Assembly (NCBI GenBank): GCA_910588215.1
Contig: CAJUQJ010000001.1
Span: forward strand, 168,456-232,455
Source of the DNA: an uncultured Lachnospiraceae bacterium
GTDB taxonomy: Bacteria > Bacillota > Clostridia > Lachnospirales > Lachnospiraceae
Reading direction: 5' to 3'
DNA: 64,000 nt
The notes under the pieces: model-generated
Database searches by the model: none
Told to the model about the DNA's origin: nothing
Seen by the model: the letters and a program-made list of their open reading frames with translations, nothing else
In this document: positions 17,428 to 25,095 of the stretch, one piece after another
Numbering within the stretch: position 1 is the first letter of the stretch
Layout: the number at the start of each line of letters is the position of its first letter
Translations under genes and position numbers: made by a program

Positions 17428-18198
17428 ATGTTTCAATTTATCATTTGTTTCATTGCAGGAATCGGGGCAGGATTGGGCACCGGATTTGCAGGCATGAGCG
17501 CGGCGGCGGTGATCAGTCCGATGCTGATCACATTCCTGGGTCTGCCGGCTTATGAGGCTGTAGGCATCGCGCTTGCCAGTGATGTGCTTGCCAGTGCCGT
17601 CAGCGCTTATACTTATGGCAAGAATAAGAATCTCGACATTAAGAACGGCATTGTGATGATGGTCTCAGTCTTGTCAGTCACGTTATTTGGAAGCTGGGTG
17701 GCGAGCAAGGTGCCTAACACGACCATGGGTAATTTCTCCGTCTTTATGACGTTGCTTTTGGGCATCAAATTTATTGTGAAGCCGGTCATGACGACTAAAG
17801 AATCCATGAATCAGGTTGATGGCAGGAAACGGATCATTCAGTCCGTGCTCTGTGGTTCGGTGGTAGGGTTTATCTGCGGTTTCATCGGTGCAGGCGGCGG
17901 TATGATGATGCTGCTGATCTTAACAAGTGTGCTGGGATATGAGTTGAAGACGGCAGTCGGGACCAGCGTATTTATTATGGCGTTTACTGCTTTGACAGGG
18001 GCGGCCAGCCATTTTGTGATCGGTGGCAGTCCGGATCTGAGGTGTCTGCTATACTGTGTGGCTTCGACATTGTTATGGGCGAGAATCGCGGCGAAATTTG
18101 CCAATAAGGCGTCACCGGTGACATTGAATCGGGCTACGGGAGTGGTGCTGGCTGTTCTGGGAGCAGCAATCCTTGTAGTGAATTATGTGAAAGTATAG
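17428..18198 (+). CDS. TauE/SafE (TSUP) family membrane transporter
   Basis: A 256-residue integral membrane protein with about eight helices in two similar halves. The family's Gly-rich motifs are GIGAGLGTGFAGMSAAAVISPML near the N-terminus and CGFIGAGGGMMMLLIL at the start of the second half. TSUP proteins move sulfite, sulfoacetate or other small organic anions outward or inward; the substrate here is open. AGGAG lies 12 bases from the ATG. It appears monocistronic between the tRNAs and the esterase gene. Confidence 0.9.
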   Translation: MFQFIICFIAGIGAGLGTGFAGMSAAAVISPMLITFLGLPAYEAVGIALASDVLASAVSAYTYGKNKNLDIKNGIVMMVSVLSVTLFGSWVASKVPNTTMGNFSVFMTLLLGIKFIVKPVMTTKESMNQVDGRKRIIQSVLCGSVVGFICGFIGAGGGMMMLLILTSVLGYELKTAVGTSVFIMAFTALTGAASHFVIGGSPDLRCLLYCVASTLLWARIAAKFANKASPVTLNRATGVVLAVLGAAILVVNYVKV

Positions 18199-18280
18199 TT
18201 ATAGTTTATAGAAGGGAAAGTGTACCCAAAAGCAATATTTGATAAATGCTTTGTTTAAAATGAAAAGAATTTTGCGGGAA

Positions 18281-18362
18281 GATACCCTATACTTATCTTT
18301 AAAGAGGTATAGGGTATCTGTCTGTACTGAGAATACAGATTTATACGCTTTGGAATGGAGGG
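18281..18362 (+). promoter_or_regulatory. Leader hairpins ending in a repeat-A-like ribosome site
   Basis: GATACCCTATAC (18281-18292) and GTATAGGGTATC (18307-18318) form a perfect 12 bp stem with a 14 nt loop. ATCTGT/ACAGAT (from 18316) is an overlapping second hairpin. The segment ends ACGCTTTGGAATGGAGG (18346-18362), the same tail as repeat family A, directly before the esterase start. The upstream hairpins are unrelated in sequence to other A copies. Confidence 0.65.
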
Positions 18363-18367
18363 GAAAT

Positions 18368-20290
18368 ATGGGTGAATGGAAACTTCCAAGACTGATCAGT
18401 AACGGTATGGTGCTGCAGCAGAGAAAGCGGGTGCGTATTTGGGGATTTGACAAGCCGGGAAGGAAAGTAATGGTCTCTTTTCTGGGAGAAGAATATGTTG
18501 CCCTTACCGATAAAGAGGGAATTTGGGAAACACGGCTGCAGGAAACGGAGGTGGGCGGCCCGTACACGATGGACATCCGGGACGATGCCGGAAACGAGAC
18601 GGTCATAAAGGATATTCTGGTCGGGGATGTATGGATCTGTGCCGGGCAGTCTAATATGGAACTGCCCATGGAGCGGGTGAAAGACCGTTATCCGAAAGAA
18701 ATCGCAGATTGTGCCAATCCGGCCATCAGGACATTTAAGATTACGGAGCATGCGGATTTTCACGCGCCCCTTGCGGATCATCTGACCGGGGAATGGAAAC
18801 AGGCGGGGACTGACACGATCCTTCAATTTTCCGCGACGGCGTACTTCTTTGCCAGGCAAATGTATCAGCTGACAGGCGCGCCTGTCGGACTGATCAATGC
18901 CAGTCTGGGCGGCTCACGGATTGAATCCTGGATGAGCCGGGAAATGCTGGAAGGCTGTCAGGAAGCGCTGGATACGGCGGATCGGTATGCGGATGATGCA
19001 TTTGTACAGGGCGTCCTTTTACAGAATCAGAAGCAGGCTAAAGAGTGGCATGAGAGGCTTGACGGCCTGGATGTGGGGCTTAAGGAGCATTGGGAAAAGG
19101 ACGGCGTCGATCTGCGTGATTGGGCAGAGGTGAAGATCCCTTTCTTTTTCCGGGATACGGATTTGAAGGATTTTATCGGGAGCGTATGGTTTCGGCGGAA
19201 CTTTCAGGTGCCGGAGGAAATGGCCGGTAAGGCGGCAAAGGTATGGCTGGGAACGATCGTGGACAGTGACACGGTATATATTAACGGCATTCGGGTGGGA
19301 CACACGGATTATCAGTACCCGCCCAGGAAATATCCGGTTCCGGAAGGGCTTTTGCGGGCAGGAGAAAATAGCATAGCCATCCACGTGAAATGCGAAAACG
19401 GACACGGAAGGTTTACCCCGGATAAGACATATGCACTCTGGAATGAAACGCATGAAATTGACCTGGAAGGGTGCTGGAATTATAAGATCGGTGGGTCCTG
19501 TGAGCAGATCTTGCCGACCGATTTCGTCAACTGGAAACCCACCGGGCTTTTCAACGGAATGATGGCTCCCTGCCGGAAGTATACGATAGCCGGATTCCTG
19601 TGGTATCAGGGAGAATCCAATACGCATGTGCCAGAGGTGTATCTGGACCGTATGCGGAGAATGATAGCCGGATACCGGAAGGACTGGCAGGAGGACACAC
19701 TGCCTTTCCTGTATGTACAGCTTCCGAATTTTGCCATTGATATATACGACAGTGATGCGGACGAGACAGGACAGGGCTGGCCGGTGGTGCGTGAACTGCA
19801 GAGGCAGGCACAGGCCATACCGGATACCGGTATGGCAGTGGCAATTGATCTTGGGGAGGACAATGATCTGCATCCTTTAAACAAAAGAGATATCGGCGGC
19901 CGGCTTGCCATGCTGGCGGCAAAGAAGCTTTATGGCATTGATGTGCAGTGCGAAGGTCCTCAGATTGAAAAGGTCAGGACTATGGGCGGTCAGGACAGGA
20001 CTGTGATCTTAGAGTTGAGCGCCGAAGCGGTTGCAAGGAATGGAGAAAAGGGAAGCAGGATTCTGGACTTTGAATTGGGAGAAAGAAAAGCGAACGGTGA
20101 AGTTGTCTGGCTTCCGGCAGAGGCGGAGATTTCCGGAGACAGGATCGTTTTGAAGTGCGGGGAACTTTCGGGGCCTCCGTCAGCGGTTCGGTACTGCTTT
20201 GCCAACACTAACCGGGGAGCGCTGCTCTATAATATCCAGGGATATCCCATGAGTCCTTTCAGCATGGAGATTCCCGCAGATAACGAGTAG
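18368..20290 (+). CDS. SGNH carbohydrate esterase, sialate O-acetylesterase family
   Basis: A 640-residue esterase. Block I is AGQSNMELPM (Ser95), a second signature is FLWYQGESNT, and the Asp/His pair sits in EDNDLHPLNKRDIG (Asp500, His502). A GH2-like beta-sandwich is inserted around residues 255-365 (SVWFRRNFQVP, VYINGIRVGHTD), as is common in the sialate O-acetylesterase family. No signal peptide is seen, so it is cytoplasmic. ATG 18368 is fixed by GGAATGGAGG 5 bases upstream. With the xylan genes next door I infer deacetylation of imported xylo-oligosaccharides; sialate or other acetyl sugars are alternatives. Confidence 0.85.
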   Translation: MGEWKLPRLISNGMVLQQRKRVRIWGFDKPGRKVMVSFLGEEYVALTDKEGIWETRLQETEVGGPYTMDIRDDAGNETVIKDILVGDVWICAGQSNMELPMERVKDRYPKEIADCANPAIRTFKITEHADFHAPLADHLTGEWKQAGTDTILQFSATAYFFARQMYQLTGAPVGLINASLGGSRIESWMSREMLEGCQEALDTADRYADDAFVQGVLLQNQKQAKEWHERLDGLDVGLKEHWEKDGVDLRDWAEVKIPFFFRDTDLKDFIGSVWFRRNFQVPEEMAGKAAKVWLGTIVDSDTVYINGIRVGHTDYQYPPRKYPVPEGLLRAGENSIAIHVKCENGHGRFTPDKTYALWNETHEIDLEGCWNYKIGGSCEQILPTDFVNWKPTGLFNGMMAPCRKYTIAGFLWYQGESNTHVPEVYLDRMRRMIAGYRKDWQEDTLPFLYVQLPNFAIDIYDSDADETGQGWPVVRELQRQAQAIPDTGMAVAIDLGEDNDLHPLNKRDIGGRLAMLAAKKLYGIDVQCEGPQIEKVRTMGGQDRTVILELSAEAVARNGEKGSRILDFELGERKANGEVVWLPAEAEISGDRIVLKCGELSGPPSAVRYCFANTNRGALLYNIQGYPMSPFSMEIPADNE

Positions 20291-20339
20291 CTGCTTGTGA
20301 AGGAAAACAATCCGATCAATTAATATATGGAGAACCAAG

Positions 20340-23300
20340 ATGCGTAGATTATGGAATGAAGGATGGTCTTTTTTGAGGCTGGAGGTTGGAACGGAGCTTT
20401 CGGACGCACTTGACCGGGAGCAGGATTTTGTGCCGGTGGATATTCCGCATGACTGGCTGATCTATGATACGAGCCGGCTTTACGAGAATGGAACCGGATG
20501 GTATCTGAAGAATTTTACGTGGACGGGCGATGGGGCTAAACGGCTTTTCCTCGTTTTTGAAGGCATCTATATGGACAGTGTCATCTATGTAAATGGGCAT
20601 AAGGCGGCGGAATGGAAGTATGGGTATTCCACTTTTACTGTTGAGATCACGGAGCATGTCCGGAAGGGTGAGAATCAGATTCTGGTCAGCGCATGCTTTC
20701 AGGCACCCAACAGCAGATGGTATTCCGGTGCGGGAATCTACCGTAACGTGTGGATGAAGGAGACGGAGAGAACCTGTATCGTAGAAAACGGCATTTATAT
20801 CAGTACCAGAAGACAGGAGGAAGATTTTGTGCTCCGCGTAGAAACGGCCGTTGATGTGCCGGCGGCCGCATCGGCTGACAGGGAAGTGGATATGACCTTT
20901 GGCGGACAGAGGGACTACGAGATTATGCACAGGTTGTTTTACCAGAACAGAGAAGTTTTGCTGAAGCCGGTAAAAGACGATCGAAACGTCAAGGAATATT
21001 TGGTGGAAAAGCCCGTACTGTGGGATGTGGAAGAGCCGGCGCTTTATACGCTTAAGACCTGTCTCGGCGGTCAGGGAGAAATCTGGCAGCAGGAGGAATG
21101 CTCCTTTGGGTTCCGGTATACAGCCTTTGATCCTGACGAGGGCTTTTCTCTGAATGGGCGACATGTAAAGTTGAAAGGTGTTTGTGAGCACCACGACCTT
21201 GGTGCCCTGGGAGCGGCGTTCAACGAGGCGGCCATGATACGCCGGCTTAAGAAGTTAAAAAGTATGGGTGTCAATGCCATCCGCGGTTCCCATAACATGA
21301 TGGCGCCGCGGTTTATGGAGCTTGCCGATGAGATGGGATTTCTCCTGATCTCGGAAGCGTTTGATATGTGGGAAAGATCGAAGAATACTTATGATTACGG
21401 GCGTTATTTTGTTGAGTGGCATGAAAGAGATGTAGAAGCGTGGGTATGCCGGGACCGCAATCACCCGAGCGTGATCCTGTGGAGTATCGGGAATGAAATA
21501 TATGATACCCATGCCGGGGAGCGCGGACAGGAGTTGACCAGGGAACTGAGAGAGCTTGTGGAACGTTACGATCCTTATCAAAATGCCCGCGTCACGATCG
21601 CTTCCAATTATATGCCCTGGGAAAATGCATGTAAATGTGCGGATCTGGTGAAGATTGCCGGTTACAATTATTCGGAAAAGTACTATGAGGAGCACCACGG
21701 AAAGCATCCTGACTGGGTCATATACGGCAGCGAGACTTCTTCCATTGTACAAAGCAGGGGAATCTATCATTTCCCGCTCAAGGCGGAGATCCTGGCAGAG
21801 GATGACCAGCAGTGTTCGGCCCTTGGAAACAGTATCACCAGCTGGGGCGCAAGATCGCTGGAGGATTGTGTTACTGTTGACCGGGATACGGCATTTTCCA
21901 TGGGGCAGTTTCTGTGGACGGGCTTTGATTATATCGGGGAGCCTACCCCTTACCATACCAAGAACTCTTATTTCGGGCAGATCGACACCGCAGGGTTTCC
22001 CAAGGACTCTTACTATGTGTGGCAGGCGGCATGGACAGACCACCACGAGTCGCCGATGGTGCATGTGTTCCCTTATTGGGACTTCAATCCCGGACAGCTG
22101 ATCGACCTAAGAGTTTGCTCTAATGCACCGGAGACGGAACTGTTTCTGAACGGTAAGAGCCTGGGCAGACAGAAGCTTTCCCATGCACCGGGAAGCGGGC
22201 GCAAGATCCTGGCGGATTACCAGGTGCCTTATGAGAAGGGCACCTTGATCGCGGTGGCATATGATGAGGAGGGAAGGGAGATCGCAAGGAGCGAGAGACG
22301 ATCCTTCGGCAATTCCCATGCCGTCAGGATTTATCCTGAAAATAAGGTGATCAAAGCGGATGGGAAGGATCTTCTGTTTCTGGAGATCGGTACGGTAGAT
22401 GAGCAGGGGAACCCGGTAGAAAATGCCTGTGATCGGGTGCGGGTACAGGTGACCGGTGCGGGAAGGCTGGTGGGACTTGACAATGGGGACAGCACTGACT
22501 ATGACAGTTACAAGACAGACAGCAGAAGACTCTTTAGCGGAAAACTGCTGGCAATGATCCAGTCTGTGGGAGAACCGGGAGAAATTCTGGTGCAGGTCAG
22601 CGCAAGGGGACTCATCGGTGCTTCCCTGATCTGCCACAGTGTGGCGTCTGCCGGTACGTCGGGCATGTCAAATTTGCCCTGCGGCATAAAGAGAACCGAG
22701 GATATGTCTGTCCGTACCGGAAAGGCGGATGAGATCCCGGTGCGTAAGATCACGCTGCACACGGAAGAGAACCGGGTGTTTGGGCCAAAGAAGAAGGTGT
22801 TGTCGGTGGAGGCGAAGATCGATCCGCCGGAAGCTGATGACAGAGAGCTGCTCTTCCGGGCAGTGGATGACCATGGAGTGGACTCCAATCTGGTCAGACT
22901 GACTCAGGACGGGAACCGGGCGCAGCTGGAGGCTCTTGGTGACGGGGCCTTCCGCCTTCGGTGCATGTCAAAGAGCGGTACGGATGCCATCCGCCTGATC
23001 TCCCAGCTGGAATTTGAGATTAAAGGACTGGGCAAAGCCTATCTTGACCCTTACGATTTCATTTCGGGAAGCCAGTATACTTCCGTGAAGGGAGAGGCGG
23101 GAAACGGGAATGAAAGAGGCGTCGCAACCGCGCGGGACGGGGAGACGGTCGTGTCCTACGGCGGCGTTGATTTCGGAAAGACCGGGTCGGATCAGATCGT
23201 GATGCCGATCTTTGCGCTGGATAGCGGGGAATATCCCATTCAGATCTGGGAGGGCATTCCCGGGGAGCCGGACAGTGAACTGATCGGGGATGTGGTCTAT

Positions 23301-23798
23301 CAGAAGCCTTCTATCTGGAATGTTTATCAGGAAGAAACTTTCAGGCTGCAAAGGGTGGTGAAGGGAATCACCACGATCAGTTTTCTCCTGAGACAGAAGA
23401 TGCATATCAAGGGCTTTTCTTTCGTGCGCCGTGAGAAGGCATGGATGCGGTTGGAAGCCGCCGGTGCGGATAACCTCTATGGGGACAGCTTCCGGGTTAT
23501 CGGGGATGCGGTGGAAGAGATCGGAAATAATGTATCGCTGGAATTCACGGAAATGGATTTCGGAGAAAAGGGCGCGGAGAAACTGACCATCTGGGGTCGG
23601 GCGCCGAAAGGAAGTAACACTGTCCATGTCCGCTTTTTTGACGGGAATAACGAGAGTAAACAGATCGTGGAGTTTCCCGGAGGGAGCGAATATGTCACTT
23701 CGACTTTTGCGCTGCTGCCGGTGACGGGCAAAGTGACTGTAACGTTTGTGTTTATGCCGGGGAGCTGCTTTGATTTCCAGGCGTTTCAGTTTGCGTAA
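20340..23798 (+). CDS. Glycoside hydrolase family 2 (beta-galactosidase-like), multidomain
   Basis: A 1152-residue intracellular GH2 enzyme. In order it has a jelly-roll sugar-binding domain (to ~170), an immunoglobulin-like domain, and a TIM barrel (~280-580) with IRGSHNMM, the acid/base Glu386 in ILWSIGNEIYD and the nucleophile Glu465 in IYGSETSS. A DUF4982-like beta domain follows (ELFLNGKSLGRQKL), then a C-terminal half with two CBM6-like modules (VVSYGGVDFGKTGSDQI and LEFTEMDFGEKGAEKL). No signal peptide is seen. The exact substrate (beta-galactoside, beta-glucuronide, or arabinopyranoside on xylan) cannot be told by eye. It follows the esterase by 49 bp and is probably co-transcribed. 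Confidence 0.88.
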   Translation: MRRLWNEGWSFLRLEVGTELSDALDREQDFVPVDIPHDWLIYDTSRLYENGTGWYLKNFTWTGDGAKRLFLVFEGIYMDSVIYVNGHKAAEWKYGYSTFTVEITEHVRKGENQILVSACFQAPNSRWYSGAGIYRNVWMKETERTCIVENGIYISTRRQEEDFVLRVETAVDVPAAASADREVDMTFGGQRDYEIMHRLFYQNREVLLKPVKDDRNVKEYLVEKPVLWDVEEPALYTLKTCLGGQGEIWQQEECSFGFRYTAFDPDEGFSLNGRHVKLKGVCEHHDLGALGAAFNEAAMIRRLKKLKSMGVNAIRGSHNMMAPRFMELADEMGFLLISEAFDMWERSKNTYDYGRYFVEWHERDVEAWVCRDRNHPSVILWSIGNEIYDTHAGERGQELTRELRELVERYDPYQNARVTIASNYMPWENACKCADLVKIAGYNYSEKYYEEHHGKHPDWVIYGSETSSIVQSRGIYHFPLKAEILAEDDQQCSALGNSITSWGARSLEDCVTVDRDTAFSMGQFLWTGFDYIGEPTPYHTKNSYFGQIDTAGFPKDSYYVWQAAWTDHHESPMVHVFPYWDFNPGQLIDLRVCSNAPETELFLNGKSLGRQKLSHAPGSGRKILADYQVPYEKGTLIAVAYDEEGREIARSERRSFGNSHAVRIYPENKVIKADGKDLLFLEIGTVDEQGNPVENACDRVRVQVTGAGRLVGLDNGDSTDYDSYKTDSRRLFSGKLLAMIQSVGEPGEILVQVSARGLIGASLICHSVASAGTSGMSNLPCGIKRTEDMSVRTGKADEIPVRKITLHTEENRVFGPKKKVLSVEAKIDPPEADDRELLFRAVDDHGVDSNLVRLTQDGNRAQLEALGDGAFRLRCMSKSGTDAIRLISQLEFEIKGLGKAYLDPYDFISGSQYTSVKGEAGNGNERGVATARDGETVVSYGGVDFGKTGSDQIVMPIFALDSGEYPIQIWEGIPGEPDSELIGDVVYQKPSIWNVYQEETFRLQRVVKGITTISFLLRQKMHIKGFSFVRREKAWMRLEAAGADNLYGDSFRVIGDAVEEIGNNVSLEFTEMDFGEKGAEKLTIWGRAPKGSNTVHVRFFDGNNESKQIVEFPGGSEYVTSTFALLPVTGKVTVTFVFMPGSCFDFQAFQFA

Positions 23799-23819
23799 GA
23801 TAAATCCGGGATGAGCTTA

Positions 23820-24685
23820 TTACTGTTTCAGCCTGTTCAGATTCTTATACTCTGACGGCGTACAGTTTTTGGCCGCCTTAAAGATCCTGTTGAAAGTGGA
23901 CAGGCTGTTGAAACCGGAGAGCATCGCCACTTCCGTAATGGAAATATGAGGCTCGATCAGGAGACGCTCCGCGTGGGCGATGCGTTTTTTCATCAAATAT
24001 TCATGGCAGGACATATTGGAAAACTGCTTGAACAGGCGGGCGAAGTGGAACTTGGAAAAGCCCGCCAGGTTGGCAAGTTCATCTATCGTAATATTCTCCG
24101 TACAGTGATCGGTGATATAGTTGCACACCAGCATGAACTTTTCTACGTATTCGTGCTGCTTATTGCGGGTGATGCCGGGGAATCTGGTGTTGGCATTAAA
24201 GTTGGTCCGTCCCAGGGCAACAAAGAAGCGGATCATCAGGGAATAGACGCAGGCTTCGGTAAAGGGCATGGGATTGTCGTATTCCCGAACCACTTCGTCC
24301 AGATAAAACTGCAGGCGGCTGTTAAGCTCCGGGTATTCCTTCTTGGAGATCAGCGTGTAGGGAAGGAGCGTGTGGAGCAGGGTGTCCATGGCGTTTACAT
24401 TGCAGATCAGGCTGTAATCAAACAGCAGGATCAACCTCTCGCCGTCGGGAGGTGCAATTAGCTCGTGAAGCGTACCGGGGGGGTGATCCAGATATCACCT
24501 TCATAGAAGGTGTGCGGGGCTCCGTCAATGATCACGGTATATTCTCCACGCATAGGCAGAATGATCTCCACCGCGGTGTGCCAGTGGACGGGATAGTTTT
24601 CCGTCTCGTGATTGTGATAAAGTTTCAGTCCGCTTAAGGAGTCATAAGCAACTGTTTCATGGATTCCATTTAATATCTTGATCAT
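23820..24685 (-). pseudogene. AraC-family regulator split by a one-base frameshift in a C7 tract
   Basis: The N-terminal cupin part (MIKILNGIHETVAYDS, HWHTAVEIILPMRGEY, DIWITPP) runs from 24685. It then leaves frame at a run of seven C on the coding strand (G7 at 24477-24483) and stops at 24458. In the next frame the cupin motif continues correctly as GTLHELIAPPDGERLILLFDY and goes on to two helix-turn-helix motifs (ITIDELANLAGFSKFHFARLF and SITEVAMLSGFNSLSTFNRIF). One added C restores a normal ~288-residue AraC protein. It faces the GH3 gene divergently and is the likely regulator of the xylan locus. A sequencing error, a real mutation or a phase-variable tract are all possible. Confidence 0.85.
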
Positions 24686-24760
24686 ATCTTATTTCCTCTC
24701 CCGAACGTTTGACTTCATGGGAAATGTGCCGGCAGATCAGTGAATGCTTCTATTGTTCTA

Positions 24761-24796
24761 ATATTAATTCCGTTCTCTCGTTTTGGCAAGTGCCAA
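24761..24796 (-). promoter_or_regulatory. araC promoter with overlapping TTGGCA-N2-TGCCAA palindrome
   Basis: On the minus strand TTGCCA (24789-24784) and TAATAT (24766-24761) lie 17 bp apart. The perfect inverted repeat TTGGCA-AG-TGCCAA (24783-24796) covers the -35 box and could be an operator, for the AraC protein itself or another regulator. Confidence 0.6.
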
Positions 24797-24842
24797 TTCA
24801 AATATTGCTAACAGGTCTGTATAGTAAATCTGTACAAAATTT

Positions 24843-24958
24843 GTTGTGAATAAATAAAAATGTTACAAAAGAAATATAGAAATATGCAAAAGTCATGAAA
24901 ATCAGGAGAAAAAATGTGGAAATAAAAAAGAGAGAAATGCTTTTTTGATATTCACAAC
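24843..24958. promoter_or_regulatory. Widely spaced inverted repeat in the araC-GH3 intergenic region
   Basis: GTTGTGAATA (24843-24852) and its exact reverse complement TATTCACAAC (24949-24958) are 106 bp apart, about ten helical turns. They lie between the divergent araC and GH3 genes. The rest of the 410 bp gap (24686-25095) is A/T-rich with no gene. Paired regulator sites with DNA looping are a possibility (inference). Confidence 0.4.
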
Positions 24959-25024
24959 GGAAACTTTCGCACTATTTGACAAGTAAAGAACAAGATATAG
25001 GGAGAAAAACGTGGCAAAGTGCAA

Positions 25025-25030
25025 TATAAT
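25025..25030 (+). promoter_or_regulatory. Possible -10 box of the GH3 promoter
   Basis: TATAAT at 25025-25030 lacks a good -35 at 17 bp (GAGAAA), which would fit an activator-dependent promoter. A TTGACA at 24976-24981 is too far upstream to serve it. Confidence 0.45.
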
Positions 25031-25095
25031 TTAAACAGATTTGAAAAGAAAGTGTACAAATTTCCGGATGGAGTTAAGACGGCAGGAGATTACAT

